Positions 1 through 9,089 of a stretch of 64,000 nucleotides of DNA are shown here, one piece after another. The stretch is taken from positions 167,839 to 231,838 of the forward strand of contig NZ_JQMW01000014.1 in NCBI RefSeq assembly GCF_000744935.1. Direction: 5' to 3'. Source of the stretch: Clostridium sp. KNHs214. GTDB taxonomy: Bacteria; Bacillota; Clostridia; Clostridiales; Clostridiaceae. How positions within the stretch are numbered: position 1 is the stretch's first letter; each line of letters begins with the position of its first letter. The position numbers and the translations under genes are program-made. The notes below the pieces were generated by a model. That model worked only from the letters and a program-made list of their open reading frames with translations. It had not been told where the DNA came from and did not search any database.

Positions 1-247
1 ATCGTAGTTTGCCTTTTTCTGTTACCCTTATAAAATTCACATTGGAATTATTAGAAGAGCAGCAGCAAGCTTTTGCACAACCCTTACAGCCTCCAGCGCA
101 TGCCTCTTCTTTTACCCTTTCTATATATCCCATTCTAAAAAGTTGTTCTACCATTTCCTCTAAAAAGCTTTCAGTTATACCTAGTTCCTTGGCTATAGAT
201 TTTTTAGAATAAAATCCTTTATTTCCTATTATCTTTAGTAATTTCAT
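1..247 (-). CDS. FeoC-like winged-helix protein, partial
   Basis: This gene runs off the left edge; 82 residues are visible. It begins MKLLKIIGNKGFYSKKSIAK and reads as a winged helix (residues 1-45), followed by a cysteine-rich loop with seven cysteines (CAGGCKGCAKACCC). This is the layout of FeoC proteins, small regulators or cluster-binding partners of the FeoB iron transporter, and it lies directly downstream of feoB on the same strand. The ribosome site GAGGAGGGG is nearer to an in-frame TTG at 253-255 than to the ATG used here, so the start could be nine bases upstream. It has no stop in the window. The FeoC assignment rests on fold pattern, cysteines and context. Confidence 0.72.
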   Translation of the reverse strand, partial: MKLLKIIGNKGFYSKKSIAKELGITESFLEEMVEQLFRMGYIERVKEEACAGGCKGCAKACCCSSNNSNVNFIRVTEKGKLR

Positions 248-294
248 TAACAACAAAATCCCCTCCTCATAATTCTACATTCTCTTTTACCCAA

Positions 295-457
295 TTAGGT
301 ACATGAAAAGAAATAACAAGTCAAAGATGCTAGTATATTTTGTGTCAGACAAGGAATCAGGTTCCGCCGCTAGTAGGACTATCGGCGGGTTCTGCTGACG
401 CAGTATGACGCAAAATAGACTAGCATACTGACTTATTATTTATTTGAATGTGCCTTA
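295..457. repeat. Palindromic element, family B, copy 1
   Basis: An imperfect palindrome of about 163 bp with ends TTAGGTACATGAAAAGAAAT and, on the other side, the complement TAAGGCACATTCAAATAAAT. The arms share AACAAGTC, GCTAGT and TTTTGYGTCA blocks. Near-identical copies occur at 53081-53233 (inverted) and 62493-62656. It fills the gap between feoB and the FeoC-like gene and could fold into a long hairpin in the feo transcript. Confidence 0.85.
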
Positions 458-506
458 CATATTTCTATATTTTATTAATCTAATAACTAAGGATTAGGGA
501 CTAAAA

Positions 507-2543
507 TTAAAGTCCCAATAATGTTCCCACTTGGAATATAAGTACTGCAAATACCCAGGCTATAGCAAAGCTGTATACTGCTGAGAAAATAGTCCATTTT
601 ACAGAGTTAGTTTCCTTTTTCACTGCTCCTAATGCTGCGGCACATGGTGTGTATAGAAGATTCATAACCATGAATGCGTAAGCGGATAGTGGAGTAAATA
701 CCTCTTTTAATGCCATGGCTAATTTAACCCCTTCATCTCCTCCAGCATATATACCACCTAATGTAGTAACTACTGTTTCCTTTGCTAATATACCTGTTAC
801 TAGGGAAACACCTGCTTGCCATGTACCAAAGCCTGCTGGTTTAAATATAGGAGCTACAAATCCACCTATTCTTCCAAGTATGCTTTCTGCACTTCCTGGC
901 TCTACTCCCAATGGGAAGTTACTTAAGAAGAATACTAATATTACTACTCCAAATATTATGGTTCCTGCCTTTTTAACGAAGGCTGCTGCTTTTTCCCACA
1001 TGTGAGTAAGTATGCTCTTTCCTGTAGGAATTCTATATGGAGGCAATTCCATTACAAAGTATGAATTTTCACCCTTAAATAAAGTACTGCTTAAAAATTT
1101 TCCTGCTACTATAGCTACTATGATTCCTAATGCATATAATGAAAATATTACTATACCTGCACCTGAGAAAGGTCCTACCTTAGTCTCTCCAAAGAAAGCT
1201 CCAGCAAATAGTGCATATACTGGAAGTCTAGCACTACAAGATACAAAAGGATTTATAAGTATGGCAACCATTCTATCTTTTTTGCTTTCCAAAGTTCTTG
1301 TAGACATTATTCCTGCTATATTACAACCTGAACCTATTATCATAGATACAGCTGTCTTACCATGAAGTCCTATAGAAGTCATGAATCTATCCATAACATA
1401 AGCCGCTCTAGCCATATACCCTACATCTTCTAGTAAAGAAATTAATAAATACATTACTAATATGAGTGGTACAAATGGAAATATAGATCCTAAGCCGCCT
1501 ATAACTCCTTCAACTATAAATCTTCCAAACATATTATCTGGTACCAACGTACCTGCCCACTCTGATAAAGCCTCAAATGCAGTTTCTACATACCCTCCTA
1601 AAAAATCGTTACCAAATTTCATAGTAATTTGATAAACAAAGAACATAATTACTGCAAATATAGGTATGCCCAGCCACTTATTAGTTACAACCTTGTCTAT
1701 CTTATCTGTTAGCGTATCCTTATTTTCATCTTTTCTTAAAATGGCACCCTCTGTTACTTTTCCAATAAATTCATACTTTTTATCTATTATAAGTGCTTCT
1801 GGCTCATATCCAACAGCTTTGGTTACAATATCTGCGCCACTTTCAACCTTTTTTAAAATTTTATCCCCACAGGATTTTGATTTTATAAGTTCTACTATTT
1901 TATTGTCGTTTTCAAATAGCTTTATAGCCATCCAATTTAAAGGATAAGAATTTTTCTCCACGCAAGCTGAAATTTCATTTTGCACCTGCAATATTTGATT
2001 CTCCATATCCTTTCCGTATTCTATCTTAAAGCCTTGTTTTTTCTTATTATTGCTTAATTTAATAACTTCTTCTATAAGTTTATCTATACCTTCTTTTTTT
2101 GTTGCAACTATAGGAACTACTGGAACTCCTAATCTCTTAGATATCTTATTTATATCTATTTTTATATCCTTATTTTCCGCTTCATCCATCATATTTAAAG
2201 CTACTACTACATTAGGATTTATTTCTAATATTTGAGTAGTCAAATATAAATTTCTCTCTACATTAGTGGCATCTACTACATTTATTATTACATCTGCATC
2301 TCCATCCAGTATAAAGTTACGAGCCACCACTTCATCCTCTGAATAAGCCCCAAGACTATATGTTCCTGGCAAGTCTACAATATTAAGTATTTCATTTTCC
2401 CGTTTAAGCTTTCCTTCCTTTTTTTCTACTGTTACACCCGGCCAATTACCTACGTGCTGTCTTGCTCCTGTAAGAGCATTGAAAAGACTGGTCTTTCCGC
2501 AGTTAGGGTTCCCCGCTAATGCCACTATTATTTCCTTATTCAA
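507..2543 (-). CDS. feoB: Ferrous iron transporter FeoB
   Basis: This is the membrane GTPase permease that takes up Fe(II). The 678 residues match the family. The N-terminal G domain has the P-loop GNPNCGKT (residues 11-18), DLPG (57-60) and NMMD (117-120). A linker region follows, then a membrane domain from about residue 290 with the two Gate halves. Translation starts at TTG (2541-2543), chosen because TAAGGGGTG lies eight bases upstream and the P-loop follows at the usual distance. It is downstream of two feoA genes and upstream of a FeoC-like gene. A Fur-like box 90 bp upstream suggests its own iron-repressed promoter in addition to the one before feoA. Confidence 0.97.
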   Translation of the reverse strand: MNKEIIVALAGNPNCGKTSLFNALTGARQHVGNWPGVTVEKKEGKLKRENEILNIVDLPGTYSLGAYSEDEVVARNFILDGDADVIINVVDATNVERNLYLTTQILEINPNVVVALNMMDEAENKDIKIDINKISKRLGVPVVPIVATKKEGIDKLIEEVIKLSNNKKKQGFKIEYGKDMENQILQVQNEISACVEKNSYPLNWMAIKLFENDNKIVELIKSKSCGDKILKKVESGADIVTKAVGYEPEALIIDKKYEFIGKVTEGAILRKDENKDTLTDKIDKVVTNKWLGIPIFAVIMFFVYQITMKFGNDFLGGYVETAFEALSEWAGTLVPDNMFGRFIVEGVIGGLGSIFPFVPLILVMYLLISLLEDVGYMARAAYVMDRFMTSIGLHGKTAVSMIIGSGCNIAGIMSTRTLESKKDRMVAILINPFVSCSARLPVYALFAGAFFGETKVGPFSGAGIVIFSLYALGIIVAIVAGKFLSSTLFKGENSYFVMELPPYRIPTGKSILTHMWEKAAAFVKKAGTIIFGVVILVFFLSNFPLGVEPGSAESILGRIGGFVAPIFKPAGFGTWQAGVSLVTGILAKETVVTTLGGIYAGGDEGVKLAMALKEVFTPLSAYAFMVMNLLYTPCAAALGAVKKETNSVKWTIFSAVYSFAIAWVFAVLIFQVGTLLGL

Positions 2544-2634
2544 CTAAATCACACCCCTTATTTATAATAAATTTAGTTCATCATTCCAGATGAACATTAA
2601 CATTCACATTAAAATGAAGCTTGAAATTAATATT

Positions 2635-2653
2635 GATACTCATTCTCAATATT
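2635..2653. promoter_or_regulatory. Candidate Fur box upstream of feoB
   Basis: GATACTCATTCTCAATATT matches 14 of 19 positions of the classical Fur operator GATAATGATTATCATTATC by eye. It lies in the 178-bp gap between feoA and feoB, which suggests separate iron control of feoB. Confidence 0.5.
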
Positions 2654-2721
2654 ACGTCAAAAAAAATATTATTTTCAATATTCTTCTTCTTTATTCTAAT
2701 AAATAAAATTTAAAAATTTTC

Positions 2722-2949
2722 CTATCCCGCTGCCACCATTATTTTTGTAGCCATACTTCTGCCTATTATAATTCTTCCATCACCTATTTTTACAATTATA
2801 GGTCCTACATCATTTCTCATAACTTTTATTTTGCTTCCGTTCACAAAACCCATTTCCTTAAGCTTTTTACACATACATTCCCCACCGTTTATATCTGTAA
2901 TAGTTAGGTTTTGTCCTATATTAGCAAAAGTTAAAGGCATTCCTTTCAT
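2722..2949 (-). CDS. feoA: FeoA-family protein (second copy)
   Basis: A 75-residue SH3-like FeoA protein, the small cytosolic partner of FeoB. It has the family pattern of a Gly-rich first strand, CKKLKEMGFVNGSKI in the middle and GRIIIGRSMATKIMV at the end. I chose the ATG at 2947-2949 over a GTG nine bases upstream because AAGGGTGAGCAAT gives it normal ribosome-site spacing. It is the second gene of a feoA-feoA-feoB cluster; two FeoA proteins before FeoB is common in clostridia. The two copies differ strongly (this one has CMCKK near the centre), so they are not a recent duplication. Confidence 0.93.
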   Translation of the reverse strand: MKGMPLTFANIGQNLTITDINGGECMCKKLKEMGFVNGSKIKVMRNDVGPIIVKIGDGRIIIGRSMATKIMVAAG

Positions 2950-3071
2950 ATTGCTCACCCTTTCTTCTCTTAACTTTAATTTATATCATACCTAACAACT
3001 CTATCAATCCATCTTCCATGAGATGAAAATTATATTAAAATTATAGTCAACATAACCCTTAATAAGTTATT

Positions 3072-3308
3072 CTAAGCTGTAATTTCCACTAAAATATCAC
3101 TGGCTTCTGATTTCCTTAAAGTAAGCTTATACCCTCTTAATTTTATCTCTATAGGATCTCCCATAGGTGCTTTTCCTTCTACTGTAAGCTTTGTTCCTGG
3201 AAGTATTCCCATATCCATTAACCTTCTTTTAACTGAACTTTCTTTTGAAATTGTAACTACACTTCCCTGCTCTCCTATAGAAAGCTCATCTAAAAATTTA
3301 CTCTTCAT
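3072..3308 (-). CDS. feoA: FeoA-family protein (first gene of the feo cluster)
   Basis: A 78-residue FeoA protein that supports FeoB in Fe(II) uptake. Typical features are the SIGEQGSVVTI opening strand, RRLMDMGILPGTKLTV in the centre and the closing GYKLTLRKSEASDILV. GGGGGGAAATATTTT precedes the ATG. It is the promoter-proximal gene of the feo cluster, 122 bp ahead of the second feoA. A good Fur box lies about 180 bp upstream (3489-3507), so it should be expressed when iron is scarce. Confidence 0.95.
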   Translation of the reverse strand: MKSKFLDELSIGEQGSVVTISKESSVKRRLMDMGILPGTKLTVEGKAPMGDPIEIKLRGYKLTLRKSEASDILVEITA

Positions 3309-3488
3309 AAAATATTTCCCCCCATCTTAATTTTAATTCTTAAATTCCTATATTATTTACTCTTGCGCATAACGCCCATTTCACAACATGAATACCATAT
3401 GTGATGCCGACATATACCCAATGGCTCTCATGTCATATATAATGCTCATTCTACAGCTGGACACTATTAATTTAATATGTAACTCATT

Positions 3489-3507
3489 GATAATGATTTT
3501 CATTACT
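3489..3507. promoter_or_regulatory. Fur box upstream of the feo cluster
   Basis: GATAATGATTTTCATTACT reproduces the first nine bases and the central CATTA of the classical 19-bp Fur operator (15 of 19 by eye). It is about 180 bp upstream of the first feoA, the expected place for iron-dependent repression. Confidence 0.72.
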
Positions 3508-3556
3508 ATCTACTCCATCATTATATCATTTATTTTTATTTTGTAAATAGTATTTT

Positions 3557-3871
3557 ATGATTAACCCACAATAAGTATTACATTGCTTGAATTATGAAAT
3601 TTCTCTGGAATGAGTTGCATAAGAAGCGAAGGAACTATTTAAATTTAATTTTAGAAATTCTTCTTTTAGACAGATAAAATTATCGTAAGCCTTAAAAGGA
3701 CGCCAGGCTAGCGAACCTGAGGCAGGACGCTGAATGTGAGCGTTAGATAATTTTATATGGCTAAAAGATTAGAATTTCTTAAATTAAATTTATTGTTCCA
3801 AGCTCTTATGCAACTCATGGAGGAGAAATTTCATAATTCCATTACATTCTACCTTATTGTGGGTTAATCAT
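3557..3871. repeat. Palindromic element, family A, 315-bp form
   Basis: A MITE-like element with perfect terminal inverted repeats ATGATTAACCCACAATAAG, flanked by TTT on both sides, consistent with a 3-bp target duplication. It consists of the 170-bp palindrome seen elsewhere with a second, nested palindrome of about 145 bp in its centre, including a G+C-rich core. It is almost identical to 13521-13835, which implies recent movement. No transposase is encoded. Confidence 0.9.
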
Positions 3872-3965
3872 TTTATAATTTATTTGCAAAATCTCTGGTG
3901 AGGCTTAATTGCAAAACTAAATTCTACTCCTATATACTAAAACAGTAGCATTTAATTATACAAAA

Positions 3966-3992
3966 ATAAGGGAGGGGTACTCCCCTCCCTCT
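3966..3992 (-). terminator. Terminator after the DUF2922 gene
   Basis: The hairpin AGGGAGGGG-AGTA-CCCCTCCCT is followed on the minus strand by TTATTTTTG. It starts 13 bases past the stop codon. Confidence 0.85.
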
Positions 3993-4002
3993 CCTTTTCT
4001 AA

Positions 4003-4218
4003 CTAAAATTTAATTTCTTCAACTGTGCTGCTTACTATTTCTGCTCTATCCTTAGTTACAAGATCTCCAGCAGATAATTTAAATATATTCTTTTGAATCA
4101 CTAAATCCATTATCCCCTCTATCTTCTCCTGGGTTATATCTTCCTTTACATCTTTTAGCCTTAAAGATACTTTTTTTCTATCCTGATCTATAAAGTACAT
4201 AACTAAATCTCTAGCCAT
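4003..4218 (-). CDS. DUF2922 family small protein
   Basis: A 71-residue protein of the DUF2922 family, recognised from MYFIDQDRKKVSLRLKDVKEDIT and its pairing with a DUF1659 gene. The function is unknown. There are no membrane segments or cysteines. It lies 39 bp downstream of the DUF1659 gene with its own GGGGGG-type ribosome site and is followed by a strong terminator, so the two form a closed bicistronic unit. Such pairs are widespread in spore-forming Firmicutes. Confidence 0.85.
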   Translation of the reverse strand: MARDLVMYFIDQDRKKVSLRLKDVKEDITQEKIEGIMDLVIQKNIFKLSAGDLVTKDRAEIVSSTVEEIKF

Positions 4219-4257
4219 TTAAAATCCCCCCTTATTCTTAATTACTGCAATATCTAC

Positions 4258-4482
4258 CTAACCATTTATTACTGTACTAGTGTCTTCCTTTAAGATTTCT
4301 TTAACCGGGTACACTATAAGAGCTGACATTGCTTCAGCTATATCAAATATATCCTGAGCTGTAGCTGTGATTTTCACTTTAGAAAATCTTTGAGTTTTAC
4401 ACACTTCTTTTCCCTCTAAAGTAGTTGACACTACCTTCCTTAAAATCAAGGAACTTCCGATTTTGTTTTCCATAGCTGCCAT
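4258..4482 (-). CDS. DUF1659 family small protein
   Basis: A 74-residue protein of the DUF1659 family (residues about 10-70, ending VYPVKEILKED). The function is unknown. I chose the ATG at 4480-4482 because GAAAGGGGATGATTCT gives it a normal ribosome site; the reading frame extends six codons further to a GTG that overlaps that site and is less likely. It is the first gene of a two-gene unit with DUF2922. A 170-bp family A palindrome begins 72 bp upstream, so its promoter must lie in or beyond that element. Confidence 0.85.
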   Translation of the reverse strand: MAAMENKIGSSLILRKVVSTTLEGKEVCKTQRFSKVKITATAQDIFDIAEAMSALIVYPVKEILKEDTSTVING

Positions 4483-4554
4483 AGAATCATCCCCTTTCAC
4501 TATCTAAATATGCCTATATAACCTTTTTTACACTTAAAATGTAATTTGCATTAT

Positions 4555-4724
4555 ATGATTAAATCACAAAAAGCATTACATTACTTGAATTATAAAATTT
4601 CTCCTCCCTGACTTGCATAAGAGTTCGGAACAATAAATTTAAACAGTTCTTTCGCTTCTTATGCAAGTCATTCCAGAGAAATTTCATAATTCCATCCCAT
4701 TGTACCTTTTTGTAGGTTAATCAT
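4555..4724. repeat. Palindromic element, family A, 170-bp form
   Basis: Ends ATGATTAAATCAC and GTAGGTTAATCAT form terminal inverted repeats, with arms pairing along the whole length (ATTATAAAATTTCTC against GAGAAATTTCATAAT). TAT flanks both ends, again a 3-bp duplication. It is the same family as 51790-51959 and more diverged from it than the two long copies are from each other. Confidence 0.85.
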
Positions 4725-4747
4725 TATATGATATTCCACTAAATAAA

Positions 4748-4804
4748 AAAGATTGTAATTTAAGTTTTTTAGCTTTAAGCTAAAAGGCTCAAATTACAAT
4801 CTTT
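4748..4804. terminator. Long hairpin terminator after the HD-domain gene
   Basis: GATTGTAATTT pairs with AAATTACAATC around an inner AGCTTTAAGCT stem. T-rich runs follow on both strands, so it can stop transcription from either side; its main role is after the 4814-5743 gene. Confidence 0.85.
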
Positions 4805-4813
4805 ACTACACGC

Positions 4814-5743
4814 TTATTTTATTTTTAATTTAAACTCTGTATCATATAACTTATACCATGCAAGATAATTTATTCCTATGTGCTCTCTTATCCAAGTATT
4901 ATTAAACTTAAAGAATCTCCTTAGTATATAGAATATCTTGATGCAATTAACCCAATCATCGTGAGAAATATTAAATTCCTCGTTGTTATTTTGATTATGA
5001 TACATATCCAAAGTCTTTATCATTGCTTTTCTTAAATCTTCTTTTATATTTGCATCCTTTTCTATTTCAAATTCCTCTATAATCTGTCCTAAGAATCCTA
5101 TCATATGTTCTGTAAGCCATGTAGATTGTTCTGCCACGTCCATATCAAATCTATCTTCTATAGTTTGAAGGTCGTCATTTATAAATACAGAAGCTGAAAC
5201 AGGTCCGAAAAGTTCCTCTATCCTTTTAACAAACTCCTTATACATATCATAACTAGAAATTTGAGTTAAACTTACCACCAAACTCTGATAATACCATTTC
5301 CTTTTTTCATATCCTTCCTTATATCTTTCCCAAACCTTATCGCCTATTACCTTGTATTCATCTTGCATCATCTTCACATTGCTTAATCTATCTGCGCAAG
5401 TTACAAATTTAAACTCTGGAGAAGCCTCTTCTCTTAAGTAGTCTAGAGTACGTTTCTTTCTAGCTGTATAATCCTCTCCATCCTGATACTTATCTGCTAT
5501 ATATACCTTTTCTACTATCCTCTTAACTTTAGGTCCAAATATCCCCTCTACTTCTTCTAGTGATAAATACTCCTGCTCCACCGCATCATGTATTATTCCT
5601 GCTATTATGGTCTCTTCTTCCATTTTATTCCTTGAAAGAATTATACCTACCTCTATAGGATGTACTGCATAAGGTATATCTGTACCAATTCTCGTTTTAT
5701 TTTCATGAGCTCTTAAAGCTAGTTCTATAGCACGTGTTACCAT
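4814..5743 (-). CDS. HD-domain protein related to RelA/SpoT hydrolases
   Basis: A 309-residue protein. Residues 1-150 form the HD-type phosphohydrolase fold of SpoT and Mesh1 proteins: HPIEV (about 28-32), IIHD (51-54), and the later aspartate in CADRLSN. It may hydrolyse (p)ppGpp or another nucleotide; no synthetase or ACT domain is present, so it is not a full RelA. The C-terminal half is helical and unfamiliar. GGGGGTTTTACG precedes the ATG. It stands alone between a terminator and a long upstream gap. Which nucleotide it hydrolyses is not shown by the sequence. Confidence 0.8.
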   Translation of the reverse strand: MVTRAIELALRAHENKTRIGTDIPYAVHPIEVGIILSRNKMEEETIIAGIIHDAVEQEYLSLEEVEGIFGPKVKRIVEKVYIADKYQDGEDYTARKKRTLDYLREEASPEFKFVTCADRLSNVKMMQDEYKVIGDKVWERYKEGYEKRKWYYQSLVVSLTQISSYDMYKEFVKRIEELFGPVSASVFINDDLQTIEDRFDMDVAEQSTWLTEHMIGFLGQIIEEFEIEKDANIKEDLRKAMIKTLDMYHNQNNNEEFNISHDDWVNCIKIFYILRRFFKFNNTWIREHIGINYLAWYKLYDTEFKLKIK

Positions 5744-6148
5744 CGTAAAACCCCCTTATTTTTTTATTTTCTGCATAAAGTTTTTATTTAAAATTATACG
5801 TATTTACCAATGTCTATCTACCATAACCACTCTGATTTTTTATTAAAGCTCAGCCACTAATGCCTGCACTTCTGTATAACTATTTTCTAATTTAAATTTA
5901 GATAAAAAACTTCTTTTAAAATTAAAAACTCTATTTATTTTATAAATTTCCCTATTGCATTTAAAATATTAAAATGAATATTTCGTTAACAGAACTTTCA
6001 AATACTAATTCATTTTAGAATTTTCTGATTATTTATATTGTAACATACTTTTTCATATTTTCCACAGAACAATTTTTAAAAATTTGTAAAATAATAATTA
6101 CTTAAGGGGTGATTTTCACAATAGGAATAATTAAAATAGAACCAAACG
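5744..6148. other. Intergenic region without a recognised gene
   Basis: This 405-bp AT-rich stretch contains no convincing gene. A 41-codon minus-strand frame without a start codon (about 5845-5970, ending EVQALVAEL) may be the tail of a decayed gene, but I cannot name it. Confidence 0.4.
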
Positions 6149-6697
6149 TTAATTTTTTCTATTTTTATCCACACCAAATTCTTTTACCTTTAGTTTCACT
6201 ATAAAATTTCCTGATTGTCCATCAGCTGTTAAGTAATTAAGAGAAAAATAGAGATTATCCTTAATTATTTTTATATCCTCTTCAGTGAACAATTTCTCTG
6301 AACTTATTTGTCCTAAATTCTCATTTAACAAAAATTCATCAAGAAACGTTGTTCTTTTATTTTCATCTTCAAATGATACAGAATCAAGCAATATGCTATG
6401 TTTATTTCCTTTTTTATTCAAATAAATATTTTTAGAATATGATTGTATATTTTCGTGTTTATTTCCTATATACTGTATTTTGCCACCACTAACTGTCTGC
6501 TTGCTGGGAGATATAATAATAATCCCACTACTTATTCGTATATTTTTATCTTCTCCCTCAAATGAATACACTTTAAATTCTTGTTTATCAATTTTAGTCT
6601 TATACACTATAGTTGAGCTGATAAATATTATGTTTGTAATAAGTAAAAAAAAAACAAACATCCAATTATAAGTTTTTTCTTCATCTTTTACCCCCAT
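6149..6697 (-). CDS. Membrane-anchored or secreted protein with T10 tract at the N-terminus
   Basis: A 182-residue protein of unknown function with one hydrophobic segment (about residues 12-29) and a charged extracytoplasmic part. The start is doubtful. The ATG used here has no ribosome site. An ATG 13 bases downstream in another frame has GGGGG at good spacing and reads MKKKLIIGCLFFF, a typical signal peptide, but ends in a stop just after a run of ten T (6645-6654). One extra T would join that start to the long frame as MKKKLIIGCLFFFLLITN. The gene is therefore either frameshifted, phase-variable or expressed by slippage. Confidence 0.6.
   Translation of the reverse strand: MGVKDEEKTYNWMFVFFLLITNIIFISSTIVYKTKIDKQEFKVYSFEGEDKNIRISSGIIIISPSKQTVSGGKIQYIGNKHENIQSYSKNIYLNKKGNKHSILLDSVSFEDENKRTTFLDEFLLNENLGQISSEKLFTEEDIKIIKDNLYFSLNYLTADGQSGNFIVKLKVKEFGVDKNRKN
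6645..6654 (-). repeat. Homopolymer run (T10 in the coding sense)
   Basis: Ten consecutive A on the plus strand, read as T10 within the signal-peptide region of the 6149-6697 gene. A length of 11 would bring the well-placed start codon into frame. Confidence 0.9.
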
Positions 6698-6768
6698 TAA
6701 ATTATTTTTAAACCCACCTCACTATAAGACTTTCCATAAGAATTAATAATATATTTATTTACATTACC

Positions 6769-6848
6769 CTATTATTTTATTATACAATACTATTATTTTA
6801 TTATACAATACTATTATTTTATTATACAATACTATTATTTTATTACAG
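6769..6848. repeat. 21-bp tandem repeat, about 3.7 copies
   Basis: CTATTATTTTATTATACAAT(A) is repeated three times exactly and then partially. The 21-bp unit is two helical turns. It lies 72 bp upstream of the 6149-6697 gene, on the promoter side. Confidence 0.92.
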
Positions 6849-7036
6849 AATATCGTCTACCATAGATTCCACCTCCTAAGCTACAGTAAAATAATTCACC
6901 AATAGCCCCTAAGGAGGATAAAGCGTTCAAAACCTCATTTAGAGTAGTTACGAAGAACTAACTGTACCATAAATAATGATAATTCAACAAAATATGTTAT
7001 AATAAAAGGAAAAAATAATTTTAAAACCCTAAAAAT

Positions 7037-7081
7037 AAAAGCTATAACTACTCCATTTAGTGAAACAGTTATAGCTTTTTT
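7037..7081. terminator. Hairpin terminator
   Basis: AAAAGCTATAACT pairs with AGTTATAGCTTTT and is followed by TTTTTT on the plus strand and TTTTATTTT on the minus strand. No gene ends nearby on the plus strand; TATAAT at 6999-7004 upstream could start a short plus-strand transcript, but this is weak. Confidence 0.65.
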
Positions 7082-7159
7082 GTATGTCATTTATTCAATT
7101 AAAGATTTTCCGTAACATAGTGGAGGAAAATCCTCCTTTAGTAGTCCTTCTTCCCCCAC

Positions 7160-7430
7160 AAAGTAAGTACCCTGTAACTGAAAAATCTGCTTTTAATGGA
7201 GTGATAAATGTGAAATTTAGGACTATTGAACTAGCCTTAGAACTTCCTTATTTGTCCATTTAAAGCACCGTTAAGAAGTTTTCATTGTCTGAGCGAGGCA
7301 CGAGTGAGTTTGAAAACTTTAGGAGCTTTAAATGGACAAATATTAGAAGTTCTTGGCGTATTGTTCACAGTCCAAAATTTCACATTTATCACGGAATTAA
7401 AAGCGGATTTTTCCTACGGCACTTACTTTA
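7160..7430. repeat. Palindromic element, family C, at the 3' end of hcp
   Basis: A 271-bp imperfect palindrome. The left arm reads AAAGTAAGTACC, CTGCTTTTAAT, GATAAATGTGAAATTT and TTTGTCCATTTAAAGC; the right arm is the complement of the same blocks. Only one copy is visible here. It ends 3 bp before the hcp stop codon and would form the 3' end of the hcp mRNA. Confidence 0.85.
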
Positions 7431-7433
7431 TCC

Positions 7434-9089
7434 CTATTCCATGAACATTTTCATATCGTCTTCTACGTTAGTTATTCCACCTATTCCAAAGTTGTCTACT
7501 AAAACCTTAGCAACATTTGGTGATAGAAATGCTGGTAGTGTTGGTCCTAAGTGAATATTTTTAACTCCTAAGTGTAATAGAGCTAGAAGAACTATAACTG
7601 CCTTTTGCTCATACCAAGCTATATTGTAGCTTATTGGAAGCTCATTTACATCATTAAGTTCAAATGCTTCTTTTAATTTTAAAGCTATTAATGCTAATGA
7701 GTATGAATCGTTACATTGTCCTGCATCTAAAACTCTTGGAATTCCGCCAATATCTCCTAGGTCTAACTTATTGTATTTATATTTAGCACAACCTGCTGTT
7801 AATATTACAGTATCCTTTGGTAGAGCTTTTGCAAAATCTGTGTAGTAGTTTCTTGATTTAGCTCTTCCATCACAGCCTGCCATTACGAAGAATCTCTTAA
7901 TAGCACCAGATTTAACTGCTTCTACTACCTTATCTGCTAGTGAGAATACTGTATTGTGAGCAAATCCTCCTACTATTTCACCTTTCTCTAATTCTGTAGG
8001 TGAAGCACACTTCTTAGAATGTTCTATGATAATTGAAAAGTCTTTTGATTTTCCCTCATTTCTTTCTTCTATATGCTTAAGTCCTGAGAATCCAACTGCT
8101 CCTGTAGTGTATACTCTATCTTTGTATGAATCCTTTGGTGGAACTAAGCAGTTTGTAGTCATAAGTATTGGGCCATTGAATTTTTCAAATTCTTCATTTT
8201 GCTTCCACCAAGCATTTCCGTAGTTTCCTACAAAGTTATCATATTTCTTAAATGCTGGGTAGTAATGAGCTGGAAGCATTTCACCGTGAGTGTATACATC
8301 TACTCCTGTCCCCTTAGTTTGCTCTAGTAAATCTTCTAAGTCCTTAAGATCATGTCCACTTATTAATATAGCCGGGTTATTTCTAACACCTAAATTAACC
8401 TTAGTTATTTCAGGATGCCCATAAGTAGTAGTGTTTGCCTTGTCTAAAATAGCCATGCCATCTACACCAAATTTTCCACATTCTAAAACTATAGCAACCA
8501 TTTCATCCACAGATAAAGCTTCTGTTGTGGATACTAATGCCTTTCTTATGAAAGCATATATATTTTTATCTTCATAGCCTAGAGCATAAGCATGGTGTAA
8601 GTAAGCAGCTAGTCCCTTTACTCCATATATTAAAAGCTCTCTTAAAGATCTTACGTCTTCATTTTCTGTAGCTAGTACCCCTACAGTTTTAGCTTTAGCT
8701 TCAAATTCTTCTACTGTATTTGCTGTCCATAATGCAGCATCATGTTTTACTGAACTTAAATCTACCCCTTTATCTTCTAAAACCTTTCTTAAATTCTCTT
8801 TTACTTCTAAAGTTTCTTTAATTCTTTCTATAAAGAATTCTCTATCAAAATTAGCATTAGTTATAGTAGTAAATAAGCTATCCATTATTAATCTGTCTGC
8901 AGCTATATTGTCTATGCCTACTTCTTCTGCTTTTATAGCATACATGCTTATTCCCTTTAAGTTATAAATTAATAAATCCTGTAAGTTTGCCACGTCTGCA
9001 GTTTTTCCGCATACCCCTCTATGAGTACATCCTTTGCAGCCTGCTGTTTCTTGACATTGATAACAAAACATATTAGTTACATTTTCCAT
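7434..9089 (-). CDS. hcp: Hybrid cluster protein (hydroxylamine reductase)
   Basis: Hcp is a cytoplasmic iron-sulfur enzyme that reduces hydroxylamine and NO, used against nitrosative stress. The N-terminus carries the first cluster's cysteines (CYQC, then CKGC and GVC). Hybrid-cluster ligands are seen in [45 protein letters not shown] and [10 protein letters not shown]. Starting at the ATG at 9087-9089 gives 551 residues, the usual length, and places AGGAGGGCTAAT just upstream; an in-frame ATG 20 codons earlier has no ribosome site. A CRP/FNR-type palindrome lies 235 bp upstream in a class II activation position. Confidence 0.96.
   Translation of the reverse strand: MENVTNMFCYQCQETAGCKGCTHRGVCGKTADVANLQDLLIYNLKGISMYAIKAEEVGIDNIAADRLIMDSLFTTITNANFDREFFIERIKETLEVKENLRKVLEDKGVDLSSVKHDAALWTANTVEEFEAKAKTVGVLATENEDVRSLRELLIYGVKGLAAYLHHAYALGYEDKNIYAFIRKALVSTTEALSVDEMVAIVLECGKFGVDGMAILDKANTTTYGHPEITKVNLGVRNNPAILISGHDLKDLEDLLEQTKGTGVDVYTHGEMLPAHYYPAFKKYDNFVGNYGNAWWKQNEEFEKFNGPILMTTNCLVPPKDSYKDRVYTTGAVGFSGLKHIEERNEGKSKDFSIIIEHSKKCASPTELEKGEIVGGFAHNTVFSLADKVVEAVKSGAIKRFFVMAGCDGRAKSRNYYTDFAKALPKDTVILTAGCAKYKYNKLDLGDIGGIPRVLDAGQCNDSYSLALIALKLKEAFELNDVNELPISYNIAWYEQKAVIVLLALLHLGVKNIHLGPTLPAFLSPNVAKVLVDNFGIGGITNVEDDMKMFME

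Noticed and set aside
9..212. Plus-strand frame at the left edge
   Set aside because: It is the reverse frame of the FeoC-like gene, which explains the sequence better with its cysteine motif and operon position.
5845..5970. A small protein ending EVQALVAEL on the minus strand
   Set aside because: No start codon or ribosome site; mentioned only as a possible remnant.
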